Origin: Persicaria tinctoria
Taxonomy: Eukaryota > Streptophyta > Magnoliopsida > Caryophyllales > Polygonaceae
DNA length: 64,000 nucleotides
Direction of reading: 5' to 3'
Assembly (NCBI GenBank): GCA_037127255.1
Contig: JBANSL010000005.1
Coordinates: forward strand, 79,241,160-79,305,159
How positions within the stretch are numbered: position 1 is the first letter of the stretch; each line of letters opens with the position of its first letter. The notes below the pieces were generated by a model, which made no database searches, was not told where the DNA came from, and saw only the letters and a program-made list of their open reading frames with translations. The translations under genes and the position numbers were made by a program. Below are positions 45,751 to 56,824 of this stretch, piece after piece.

Positions 45751-48700
45751 GTACTATATACACATTAATCTAATACTATATATACACACACACAATAATA
45801 GATATTGTATAACATATTATATATATAGTATTACATTATTATATACATATGCGGGACAGGACGGGATTTGCGGAATTAAAACGGGTCATCCCGCGTTCCA
45901 TCCTGCATAATTTTTACGGGACAAGCTCGGAACGAAACCGGGATTTGCAGAATTTATGCTCACTCCTAATTAATTGTCTTATCAATAACATTTCATATAT
46001 TAAAAAAAAAAATTCTAAAAAGCCCACAAAATGTATTGACAGGCCCAATAAGATGGAACCTCACGGCCTACGAATATGGCCCACCCAAGTTAGAATACTA
46101 CGAATACTCGTGGACGAAGGTGCATCCCACTTGTTCCTCCTATTTGGATCAAAATTCTATTTTCATTCCTTCCATTTTTCAAAACATTATTATATTATAT
46201 ATTATATATATATATTTAAATTTATTAGACGGCAAGCATATTATTCGTGGATTCGCCCGTTGGAGCAGGATATTCCTATGCACCAGACCCTGCAAATTAT
46301 GCTACTTCAGACACAAAATGGGCATTACAAAACTACATTTTCCTAAAAAAGGTAAAGTTTTAAACACACAGTAGTATTATTGTTGATTTTTTTTTAAATA
46401 ATGATGATGACGACAATATTGATATTGTTGTTTTTTCTGATATGCAAATTCAGTGGTTGTTGGAACACCCACAATATCTTGAAGTCGAATTATTCATAGG
46501 ATCCGATTCATATGGAGGAATACCAGCTCCTTTGGTGGTTCAGCATATTTTAGATGGTAAGTTATTTCCTTTCACACTCTTATCTCAAAAATACACCCAG
46601 GCCCGACCCAGAGATAAGGGCAGACAGGGCGCTTGCCCATGGCCCAAAATACGTTGGGGTCCAATAGAAAGGGCCCAAGCCCAATAACCTCCTTAGCCCA
46701 CACCGATCAACCAATGGATGGAAAAGTACAAATTGTGATGTTGTAGCGGCAAGTTATTATGGCCTTTTTAGGTTTTTAGGGCCTTAATTTAGTGACAAAG
46801 TAAATACTTCCTCCGATTTTTAATATAAGACATTGGATAGACATTGGGATTTTGAGCACGTACTTTAAGGAGCTTAAAACTATATAAAACATTAATGTTT
46901 TTATTAATTTTTTTACATTATAATACTTTATATAGTATTATAAGGAGCTTAAGTATTATAATGTAAAAAAAATTTAATAAAAAACATTAATATTTTATAT
47001 AGTTTTAAGCTCCTTAAACTACGTGTATAAAATCCCAATGCCTTATATTTTCAATTAGGGGGAGTATATTTTTAGGAAATTCTTATTTTATTTTAGAAAT
47101 ATATACTCATTATTATTAAAGTAAATTTCGGGACGATTTCAGGTAATAAAGCCCTGGATTACCCCTACTTGAACTTGAAGGTAAGTATATACAGTATATA
47201 CGTTACAAAATTAGTGTGATAGATCAAGTTGTAAGGTTTACTTATGGATGGCTAACATGAAATTGTGGTTTTAGGGTTATATTTTGGGATGTCCATTCAC
47301 AAATCAATATATAAACGGAAATTCAAATATAACATTCAGCCACCGTTTAGGGCTCGTCTCGGATGAACTCTACGAGGTACATATCAAATTTTTTTTTTAT
47401 TTAGGGGTGAATTGCTTTTTTGCTCATCAAATTCTCTAATCTTTAAAATCTTATGAGATTCTAAAAACGAATATATTTGTTTTTTGTTATTGAAATTTTC
47501 ATGGAAATTACAGGCTGCGACAGAAGCATGTGGAGGAAATTATTATTTCCAAAATGATTCGTCGAATTACAATTGTACTGAGTCAGTAAATTTAATTAAG
47601 CAGGTAAGTAAATTTACTATTTTCACATATCAAACTTTTCTAATTAGAGTACTATAGATAAAATCCATTAATAGAAATAAATAATCTCGTAGATTTTGCT
47701 AATTTTTATTATATAAATTTTTTATTATATTTAAGATTTTGTTTCGTAATCAAATATTTGGGAATACAGGTTAGTAGAAATTAATATATATGGATTCAGT
47801 ATTTTGACCATTTAAAAATAGTCAAAGGTTTCACCCATATTTTTTTAGAGTTTTCTTTTCTAATAGAGTAGGTTTAACCTATGTCCAAGTCTGTAGGTTA
47901 GACAAATTGGAAAATATTATTGAATATTATTAATTTGAGAACATAAAAAAAATAGTGGTTTTGGTTAATTATGTATAATGTATGATTAATTTGTGTAGAT
48001 GATAAAAGACGTAAACAACCTAGATATATTGGAAGCACGGTGTCTAAGACCAAAACTTGGAGAAAACAACAAGCAAGGCAGGAAATCAGATCGATCTCTA
48101 CTGGATAATTCACAAAGTAATCGTATATGGTGTCCTCGTGTAAGTTCCCTATTTCTTGCATTCCCACGTTATCAATCTATACCTATATTTATATAAACTC
48201 TTAATTTAAAACAGTTTAGCATAATGTGTCAATTTTAAAGACATTTTAAGTGTCTTGATCAATCAATTTTTTTTTTGCCATTTTTCTTTGATTTTCTTTA
48301 ATTTTTTTTCCATTAACTTTATTTTTTCTTTCATTTTACTAACTATATCTATATCTATATCTATATCTATATAATAAACTCTTAATTTAGAAGAGTTTAG
48401 GATGATGTGTCAATTTTAGAGGCATTTTAAGTGTCTTGGCCAATCATATTTTTTTTTGCCATTTTTCTTTGATTTTCTTTTAAAAAAATTTTCATTTAAC
48501 TTTATTTTTTCTTTCATTTTACTAACTATATCTATATCTATATTTATATCTATATCTATATCTATATAAACTCTTAATTTAGAAGAGTTTAGGATGATGT
48601 GTCAATTTTAGAGGCATTTTAAGTGTCTTGACCAATCATTTTTTTTGTTTGCCATTTTTCTTTGATTTTCTTTAAAAAAAATTTTTCCCTTAACTTTATT

Positions 48701-51700
48701 TTTTCTTTCATTTTACTAACTATATCTATATCTATATCTATATCTATATCTATATCTATATCTATATCTATATCTATATCTATATAAACTCGTAATTTAG
48801 AAGAGTTTAGGATGATGTGTAAATTTTAGAGGCATTTTTGGAGTCTTGACCAATCATTTTTTTTGTTGCCAATTTTCTTTGATTTTATTTAATTCTCATT
48901 TTTTTTCTTCTTTTTCCTTTAACTTTATTTTTTCTTTAATTTTACTAACTATTAGGTTTAATTCAAAACATTGGATTCAATCTAATATAAATATTGGGCT
49001 TAACTCAAATTTATTTACTAACTATTGAGCTTAATTCAAAACATTGAATATAACTATTGATTATGATTTATGACACATCACATTTAAACAATGTTATAAT
49101 GATATTATTGTAAAGTTTTTTTTTTATGACTTTTATCTTAACAGTTATTAATATTTTATACTATTTTTTATATGTAATATTTTAGTTTTTAAAAAACGCG
49201 CCAATCGTACTAGTTATATATAATAAAGGAGAAGTCGGTTAAGACACATGGTGACTTCTCCTTAAAAGTAGTCATATGAATCAATCACATTTTTTAAAAG
49301 AAATAATTAATATATGTACAAGATAAAATTAGATAAATCCATTCAATCAATCAATATACCTATATATGCATAAGATAAAATTTTATTCTAACTCTATTTA
49401 ATCAATATATCTATATATGAATAAGATAAATTTTGACCCAATTTGATTAGATATGAATATATTTTTAGAAGATATTAACCAAATTTAAATACTATTATTG
49501 AAGATAAGATTTAATAATTAATATATACATAAGAATTTTTTTTATTATAAATCTATTTAATCAATATACCTATATCGATCTTCATAAGATAAAATTTGAC
49601 CCAATTTGATTAGATATGGATATAGTAAGATATTAGCGAATTTTAAATACTATATAAGATAAGATTTTACCTATGTAACATATGTAACTAATTTTAGAAG
49701 ATATATATAGTAGATATAATAAATGATAAGTCGTATGTAACATATGACATCTTCTGTTTATCTTAATAGTAATAACCAATAAAAAAAATTATCTCCACCT
49801 TAATCAATTTTAATATAATAATTTTCATAAGTTTTTAGACATAGATATATTTTGGAAAGATTTTATCCAATTTTGTAAGATTTTGATAATAATTATACAA
49901 AAGTTTGATAATACTTTCAATATATTAATGAGAATCAATGGTAATTTATTTAAATTGTGTAACAATTCAAAAGTGTTGAAATAAATTAATTAGCTATCCG
50001 AAAGGGTATTTATATTAAATTTATTTAAATTGTAAAAAAAAAACGCACACGGTGCGGGTACTGAACTAGTTAAATATTATAATTGGAGAAGTTAACTTCA
50101 TTTATAGCTCCATTTATAATACAAGGTTATACATAAATTAATGCATAGCTTCATTAATGAAGAAATTAATAACTATTTTTTGTTTTAAGTTCTGAATAGA
50201 CTATAGGCCAAATTGCACAAAATCACCCTTTAAATACATCCATTTGCTTTAAACCACCCCTTAAGTTGATATTTTCATATAATCACCCTTTAAATGAGTT
50301 TCTTGATCAATCAACCACCCCAAATATATTTCGTCCAAATATAGGTTAAATTAAATTTGATAAAGTATATATAATTTTACCAATCCTTTTATAAAATATT
50401 CAAATAGAATTAATTAGAAAAAAAAAGTAAATAAGTAAGTATGAAATTGGGAGGAAACTATTGGCGTTATTTTCTCATTTTAAATAACTGATAAAATGGT
50501 GTCGACTTCTACAAAATTGTCCTCCCTCCAATTGAGTCACTCGCTTTCCCCTTCCAAATCATTTTTTATTTCTCAATCTACACACTTTCAATTTGGGAGA
50601 AAAACTGGGTTGAGGAACAAGTTTTAGCTCGGCATCCTGGGCTAAGGAAGAAGACTAAGCTCGGCGATTACAACCGAGGTTATGCTATAGCCTCGTGGAT
50701 ATTTGCCGAGTTTACATATTTTACTTGGTGAACTTTGCCGAGATAGTCCTCACACCGAAAATCAAAAAAAAAATATGTCAAAACCCACCAACATCAATTT
50801 AAAAACCCCAAATCGTACAAATCATATCTACTGTTTTTCATTATGTTCAACGAGATTGATGAAATTTTCGATACTTCAGTATTTCAGTTTTTTTTGTTAT
50901 TTATCGGGCCAATCTGTAATTATTTTATCAGAAATGAAAAGGACTCAAGCGTAAATACATAAACTTAATTCGTTTTGCCAATAGTCGATGAAACCAAATC
51001 TTGCCTTTAGTCTCACCCCTCCCGCCTTACAAATAATCTAGTTATTTGCAAATGGGTTCCCTAATTCTAGTTATATTATGTATGTATAACAGGACACCGA
51101 TTATTCACTCAGTGACACCTGGCAAAATAATCCCAGGGTACGACAAGCACTTCATGTTAGAGAGGTACGTATACACTAATCATTTATTTTTTTTCCTAAT
51201 TAAACCGATGGATGTATATGCAAAAAATCCAGGAAAACTATTTAACTAACTTATGTTGAATAAATGTAGGGTACAATTGAAGAGTGGATAAGGTGCAACG
51301 ATTCCATTTCATACAACTATGATATGAACATGGATGTACTCGCTTATCACCGCAATTTCACCAAGACAACCCTTGTCGGTTTGGTTTTCAGGTACCTAAT
51401 ATCTTTCGGGTGGTTGTTCTCTTCTTCTTAGTTTTATTGCTGTTGTAATCAACTTGCTTACATACAGACAGACAGACGCGCTAGCTTTAAAATTAAGTCT
51501 CGCAATGTTTTCACCATCGAATTATCTTCAACAAGTGTAATCTTTCGTGGATTAATGGTGCAGTGGAGATCATGATATGAGAATACCGAATGTGGGCACC
51601 CAAGAGTGGATCAGCACGCTTAATCTAACGGTTGATGATGCTTGGCATCCATGGTTAGTAGATGGCGAAGTTGCTGGGTACGTTATAACTAATTAAGCTA

Positions 51701-52007
51701 TTTTCATAACGAAATCGAGATATTCAAGCTAGCCCTAATATATAGTATGTGTTACACATATTGTACAGATACACAGAATTGTACAAGGATAAATTATTTC
51801 GTCTGCGTTATGCAACTTTAAAGGTAATATATTAAGCATTCGCGAAAAATAGAGCAGAGAAAATGAATATTCAGGATACAAACACAAGTAATTTATTAAC
51901 TGTGGAAATATATATGGGTACAGGGTGCAGGTCATACCCCTCAAGAGAGCAAGCGAAGAGAGGCATATGATATGTTCTTTAGATGGGTACATTATTATCC
52001 TCTTTGA
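42469..52007 (+). CDS. SCPL: Serine carboxypeptidase-like protein (SCPL, probable clade IA acyltransferase)
   Basis: Fourteen exons: 42469-42635, 42722-42858, 46043-46119, 46229-46351, 46454-46556, 47143-47180, 47275-47376, 47514-47603, 47999-48139, 51093-51164, 51270-51391, 51564-51677, 51769-51823, 51924-52007. All are bounded by GT-AG, and the 1425-nt frame is open (474 residues). A signal peptide is visible (hydrophobic LRILLWQILLFHC, residues about 18-30). LPFKLETGYVHV, WFSGGPGCSAF (substrate and oxyanion site), nucleophile Ser187 in GSDSYGG, GDHD (393-395 acidic site) and GAGHT with His451 complete the triad. SCPL enzymes of this subgroup are vacuolar alpha/beta hydrolases, many of which transfer acyl groups from 1-O-glucose esters to plant metabolites; the true substrate is unknown. 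Introns 2 (3.2 kb) and 9 (2.95 kb) are full of transposons but the splice sites are intact. A partial duplicate follows at 54.9-63.2 kb. Confidence 0.9.
43470..43820. mobile_element. PIF/Harbinger MITE in SCPL intron 2
   Basis: TIR GGGTTCGTTTGATT with right end (inward) GACTTCGTTTGGTT. TAA target duplication (43467-43469 and 43821-43823). Subterminal GGGAATTGAATTCCCGGGAA palindromic words. 351 bp, non-coding. Confidence 0.8.
44150..44720. repeat. MITE-like repeats in SCPL intron 2
   Basis: Sequence composed of GGAGAATT, TCCCCAAAT and AGAAATGGAGAAAC words in both orientations, with GAGCAACCCCATCAAC (44326) and CTATTGGAGATGGTCTTAT (44708), typical of diverged MITEs. Exact termini cannot be fixed. 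Confidence 0.4.
45296..45968. mobile_element. Non-autonomous hAT element H7 in SCPL intron 2
   Basis: Perfect 8-bp target duplication ATTAATTG (45288-45295 and 45969-45976). Left TIR TAGGGGTGGGCGC; right end (inward) TAGGAGTGAGCAT. GCGGGAC/GTCCCGC subterminal words at both sides. The core is TA/TATATG microsatellite (45430-45850). No A/B boxes found. Confidence 0.83.
46807..47064. mobile_element. Foldback Stowaway-like MITE in SCPL intron 5
   Basis: An almost complete 258-bp palindrome: CTTCCTCCGATTTTTAATA on the left mirrors CTCCCCCTAATTGAAAATA from the right, and AAGGAGCTTAAAACTATATA recurs inverted. TA flanks (46805-46806 and 47065-47066). A transcript through intron 5 would form a long hairpin. 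Confidence 0.75.
48176..49213 (+). mobile_element. Helitron with four tandem 5' ends, in SCPL intron 9
   Basis: Four copies of a roughly 180-218 bp unit begin AAACTCTTAATTTAGAAGAG-like (48195, about 48375, 48568, 48786). Each is preceded by TCTATATCTATATC repeats, the Helitron 5' terminus, and contains GATGATGTGTCAATTTTAGA. A single 3' end, ACGCGCCAATCGTACTAG next to T, closes the element at 49213. Units grow because of (CTATAT)n expansion. Non-coding. Confidence 0.65.
49214..50069 (+). mobile_element. Second Helitron in SCPL intron 9
   Basis: Directly abuts the previous Helitron. The 3' end is textbook: CGCACACGGTGCG hairpin (50044-50056), short spacer, CTAG (50066-50069) followed by T. The 5' part reads TATATATAATAAAGGAGAAG. 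AT-rich, non-coding. Confidence 0.65.
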
Positions 52008-52875
52008 TTCACTATGTGCCAATATGTATGTCAAAATAAAATCCAATTTCCTATTTGAATTTGTTTCAAGTCCCAAAGGAAAATTGGAACTCGGATTATA
52101 TAAATAATTAAGTTGACATTATATGTGAGGGATCGGATATGATCAATGCGAATGTGATCATAAAACATTTGGGTGTTTATATGTAAGTTAGATTCAATTC
52201 CTTGTTGTTTATCTCTAAATAATACTAACGTCAGTTCCATTCAATTGCAACGTGAATATTCAAAATGAATATGTATTCAGATGAATAATTAATAATTTAT
52301 TCATATGAATAAGTGGAGTTTATTCAAATGAATATTTATGCCGATTACTAACTAATAATATATTCAAATGAATATATATAGGTGGAGTGTATTGAAATGA
52401 ATATTTAGTCGGATCACGGATGGATAACTAATAATTTATTCAGATGACTAAGTTGAATATACGCAAATGAATATTTATTCAGATGAATATGATGTCAGTA
52501 TTCAAATGAATATTTATTCAAATGAAGAAGTCGATTGTATTCAAATGAATATTCATTCATATTTGAACCGTAACTTACGTATTTTCAATGTAAATGGATA
52601 TATATTAAAGGCAATTTTTTTTTACAAAAAATTTAGTTTTCATAAATTATTCTTTTTAGTCTTAATATTCATCATAGCCCTTAATTCAAATTTAATCTAA
52701 TAGCTTAGAATCGTTCTCACGGATGTATTATAAGGGGTGAATGCATTGGATAGTTACTCTATATATATATGATGATGATGACGAAGTTGCACTTTTGGTT
52801 GATGATCTACGTACACTAGTTTTTTAATTTTGGAACAACATACCCGAATCTTGGTCAATTAATATTGCATCTCGT
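50740..52875 (+). repeat. Segmental duplication, copy 1 (SCPL exons 10-14 and flanks)
   Basis: Homology with the downstream copy starts near CTCACACCGAAAATC (50740) within intron 9, covers exons 10-14 and the 3' flank (for example GATCGGATATGATCAATGCG, GTTGATGATCTACGTACACT), and stops near 52875. It is the ancestral-looking copy since it is continuous with exons 1-9. Confidence 0.85.
52248..52560. repeat. Degenerate minisatellite of ATTCAAATGAATATTTATTC units
   Basis: About ten imperfect copies of a palindromic ATTCAAATGAAT core alternating with TATTCAGATGAATAA. It lies in the SCPL 3' flank and is absent from the corresponding place in the duplicate (about 63445), so it arose or was lost after duplication. 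Confidence 0.75.
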
Positions 52876-52885
52876 TGTTTATATA

Positions 52886-53083
52886 TGTTGGAATGTGGTT
52901 GTCCCACATCGGTAATATAGACAATGTTTGAACAACATATAAGGTTGAAGGGATACTCCTCTCATTGTCAATTGGTTTTGAGATGGAACCCCGTTGGATT
53001 TATATGCTGTTCAAGTATTCCGTATGTGGGTATCTCCTTACTTTTATAAGAACATATTCCTTGTAATTATCACCTATATAAGG
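52886..53083 (+). mobile_element. Possible LTR with USE motif, cut by H4'
   Basis: TGTTGGAATGTGGTT is followed by GTCCCACATCGG (52901-52912), then TATAAGG (52938-52944; 26 nt between boxes), then CAATTGGTTTTGAGATGGAA, a phrase shared with the TRIM LTR near 22580. The start coincides with the end of the segmental duplication. Continues beyond H4' at 54238-54520 without a clear end. Confidence 0.4.
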
Positions 53084-54229
53084 TAGGGGTGTGCATAACC
53101 GGGTATCCGACACAACCGTGTCGGGTACCCGAAACCGTTTAGGTTGAAATCCCCAATCCGAACACGACACGGTTAATACCGGGTATCCGACACGAAAACA
53201 CGAAACGGATCCATGTCGGATACTCGGGTAACACGCCACGAACCGTTTTCTAAAAAAAAAAAAAAACTTTGCTGCAAACAAGAACCAGATCTGGAAGACT
53301 AGAATAAACAATGAACTCTTGAACAAACAAGAAACCAACCAAATCTTTAAAACAAACATCAAATCCTTCAATCAACAAACTCTTGAACAAACTTCAAATC
53401 AAAATTTGAGAGAAACCAGATCTACATGCTAACAAAAGACCAGATTGAAAAAGTAAATCAAACATCTAGATCCTGATCGACCAAAGCGAAAACGAAAATT
53501 GAGAGACAGGGTCAGAGGGGGTGGAGTTGCTTGTTGCCTTGTCCTTTTGATTGAAAGAGATAAGTTGAGTCGTCATTCCCCCATAGCCGGAAATTTAGAG
53601 AGGATTGAAAGAGAGGACGAGTGGAGCCATGGCGTTGCCTAACGCCCTTTCGATTGAGAGAGAGAAGCGGAGTCGTCATTCTCACTTCGCCCCTTATTGC
53701 CGGCACCTTCAACCCTGCCCTCCACCAGTACAGCAGCCACCACCCATGGAAAGAATAAAATTGCTGTGAAATATTTTTGAGAGATGGAGAATCAAAGATT
53801 GAAAGAGAGAGAGTTGTGAGAGAGCTTTCTCTGCCGCCTCTTAGATTTGAGAGGGTTTCAAATTAGGGTTTTGAATTAGTAAAATAAAGCTGCTATATTT
53901 TATTAAGGAAGGGTGGTGGAGGCTGGCGAGAATCTATCTCTGGTCATATCGCTTTTCCAAAGAAAAGCCTTACATACTTAACCATCTGAGCCATTCCGTC
54001 ATATTGATGCATTAAGAGTTATTTAATACTAATACTATATTATAAATAGATTTTTTTAAAAAAAATTAAACGGTTCGTGTCGGGTATCCGATAAGGGGAT
54101 ATGCCTGATCCGAACACGAACCGTTTAATGTCGTGTTTTTTCGGTTCATGTCATTTTCGGTTCGTGTCTTTTCGGTTTCGTGTTTTTTTGTGTCGGGTCA
54201 GCCGTGTCGGGTTTTTTTGCACACCCCTA
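53084..54229. mobile_element. hAT element H4' (1146 bp), inverted copy of H4
   Basis: Same termini as H4 (TAGGGGTGTGCATAACCGGG at the left, TGCACACCCCTA at the right) with its own perfect 8-bp target duplication ATATAAGG (53076-53083 and 54230-54237). Overall it is a near-copy of 26977-28180 in reverse orientation, including the tRNA-like block (about 53920-53990, minus strand). Confidence 0.88.
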
Positions 54230-55244
54230 ATATAAGGGTCGAATAAGGGAAGAAAGGTTGATTTGATGCTCTCTGCCTTGTAAGGAAACTCGCAGAAACG
54301 AGAACCCCCAACCTAAACCTCCACGGAAGCACAAAAGGAAGAAGATGAAGTTTGTGAAGAAACGATTTGTAACAACCTCTCAACTGAATTACTTGGGTTT
54401 CTGGTTACCACTTGTGGCAATATAAAGCCCAACTACATTTCACACAAATTGACTAAATTGCCCCTAAGTTCATAAACTGAATTACAGAAATACCATTATC
54501 TCCTATGCTCAATATCCCCCTCTCAAGCTAGCCATAGGGTTCGGGACTTCGTGCACAATTTAATCTTTCATTTCAAGTTTCCTCTTTGCTCCGTCAATTG
54601 TTGTTGTTTTCTCTTGGACTAGTTCTCACGCCGAAAAAAAATCCGTCGAAACCCACCAACATCAATCTAAAAACCCCAAAACAAACCTTATCTACTTTTT
54701 ATCATTACGTTCAACGAGATTGATAAATTTTCGACACTTCAGCATTTCATCTTTTTGTCGTCTCTTAGGTTAATCTGTAATTATTTTGTCAAAAGTGAAA
54801 AGCACTCAAACGTAAATACATAAACTTCGTCTTGCCAATAAAAGAAACCAATCTTGACGTTAGACTCACCCCTCAGCTCCGGCCTTACAAATCTAGTTAT
54901 TTGCAAATGGTTTCCCTAATTCTAGTTATATTATGTATGTATAACAGGACACCGATTATTCATTCAGTAACACCTGGCAAAATAATCACAGGGTACGACA
55001 AGCACTTCATGTTAGAGAGGTACGTAGTGATCATTTTTTTTAACCTAAACCGATCGATCGGAGTATTTAATTAACATATTTTGAATAAATTAATCTCACT
55101 ATATATATAGGGTACAATTGAAGACTGGACAAGGTGAAACAATTCGATTCCATACACCTATGATATGAACATGGATGTACTCACTTATCATCGCAATTTC
55201 ACCAAGACAACCCTTGTCGGTTTAGTTTACAGGTATGTACAATC

Positions 55245-56285
55245 AAATAAAAGAATGGGGGCCCAAGGGCCTTATATCAAACTACAATCCTTTAAAAACT
55301 GGGACGCTACCTAGACTTTCCAAAGATTAGTAGTCAAACCAAGTCTCAAGGTGTATGCTCCTTCCAACACGTAGGCCATTAGGACACATACCAAAGCGTA
55401 TCAAAACACACAAGGGCATATATTGGGCTCGCATGCCCAAGGATCATGCCAGAAAAACACCAAATGAGTCATGTTCCAAGGGAACGCAACCCCAAACGGA
55501 CCCATGAGCTCAAATACCAGAACAAGGGAGGGTTGTTCCCGAGAGTACACAGGCTCCAAAGGCACGCAGGCCCTAGGACACAACCCTAAAATCAAAACCA
55601 CCACTTTGTATCTCAAGTCAAACTTAGGCTAACATGTTCTCAACATCACGAGTGGGGAAGGAAGGTGAGGTGGTAAACATGGGTGAGAATGAGTTTCACA
55701 ATGGCATCTTCATTAATTCCATTACCATCCATTGCAAGAGCATTCCGAGCATGCCAAAGGAGGTAAACGGTGGAAGATAGAGCATATCTTCGGCTAAGGT
55801 TAAGGCAAGATTTGCTTTTAGCGTATCTCCGGAGCCATCCCAAAGCCCTATGGATAGAGTCAACCTCACAATGGATCCTGAACTTGTTCCTAATGCTCTC
55901 CCAAACACCCTTAGTGAAGGAGCTTTGGAAGAAAAGGTGCTCGTGCGTCTCGAGTGTATCATTGCTACAAAACTTGCAAGCGAAGTCAATATCAAGGAAA
56001 AAGAGTCTATCATTAGTCGAGAGTTTACCGAGGGTGGCAAGCCATAGGATGAAATGGTGCTTTGGGTTGTTGTTAGCAACCCAAACCTCCCTATGCCACC
56101 TAATCTTCGACTCCTTCCTTCTAATAGCCTCATATGCCTTCGAGACTTTGAATTTGTCGCCCAAGCACCACTCGTTCAACCTATCCTCCAAGTCAGCCCC
56201 AAGGGAAGAGGCCATGTTCTTGGCCTTGATGATGCCCTTGATGAGAGGGGAATCCTTCCTGTTAGCTTGCCAATCCTGCAACAAA
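55245..56285 (-). mobile_element. LINE fragment replacing an SCPL exon
   Basis: The minus strand carries a 212-codon open frame (56284-55646) with the zf-RVT region of plant L1 elements: HREVWVANNNPKHHFILWL, LSTNDRLFFLDIDFACKFC and HEHLFFQSSFTKGVWESIR. The part to 55245 is non-coding with GGCCTGCGTGCCTTTGGAGC-type sequence. There is no A-tail or target duplication, and the exon sequence it should flank is missing, so insertion came with a deletion. Confidence 0.75.
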
Positions 56286-56570
56286 GCTTGGCATCCATGG
56301 TTCGTAGATGGCGAAGTTGTTGGGTACGTTATAACTCATTTTCATATAATCTATATCGCGTGCAACTAAGCTATTTCACAACGTATTCGAGATATTCGAG
56401 CTAGCTATAGGGCTCCCCTAACATATATATAGTATATGTTACACATATTGTACAGATACACAGAATTGTACAAGAATAATTTATTTCGTCTACGTTATGC
56501 AACATTAAAGGTAAGCATTCGCGAAAAATAGACAGGCGAAAATGAAAATTCAGGACACAAGTGATTTAAC

Positions 56571-56824
56571 TGTTGGTTTATGTTAATGTGCCTTGAATCA
56601 TTGTTGATCGGCGACACATCGGGGGGTCCGGGGGGCGGAGCCCCCTGTGGTGGTCTCATGAGTCTCTCCATATACTCATGAAACGCCGACCTCTTGTAAC
56701 CCTAATCTGTTTTGCTTCCTCTAATGAGAAAACTAGTTCTCTGCCCGTGGACGTAGGTAACACACCGTTGTCGAACCACGTAAATCCCTGTGTTGTTCTT
56801 TGCTTTATCATTCTCGCTATAACA
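56571..56824 (+). mobile_element. Solo Copia-type LTR in the duplicated intron 13
   Basis: 254 bp from TGTTGGTTTATG to GCTATAACA. Contains GGGGGGTCCGGGGGGCGGAG and the CCGTGGACGTAGG...GAACCACGTAAATC phrases common in plant Copia LTRs. The corresponding intron of copy 1 lacks it. No clean 5-bp duplication is visible. Confidence 0.7.

Noticed and set aside
45296..45968. tRNA-like module in hAT element H7
   Set aside because: Only GAGTTCGTCCCG is vaguely B-box-like and no A box lies at a plausible distance; the core is TA microsatellite.
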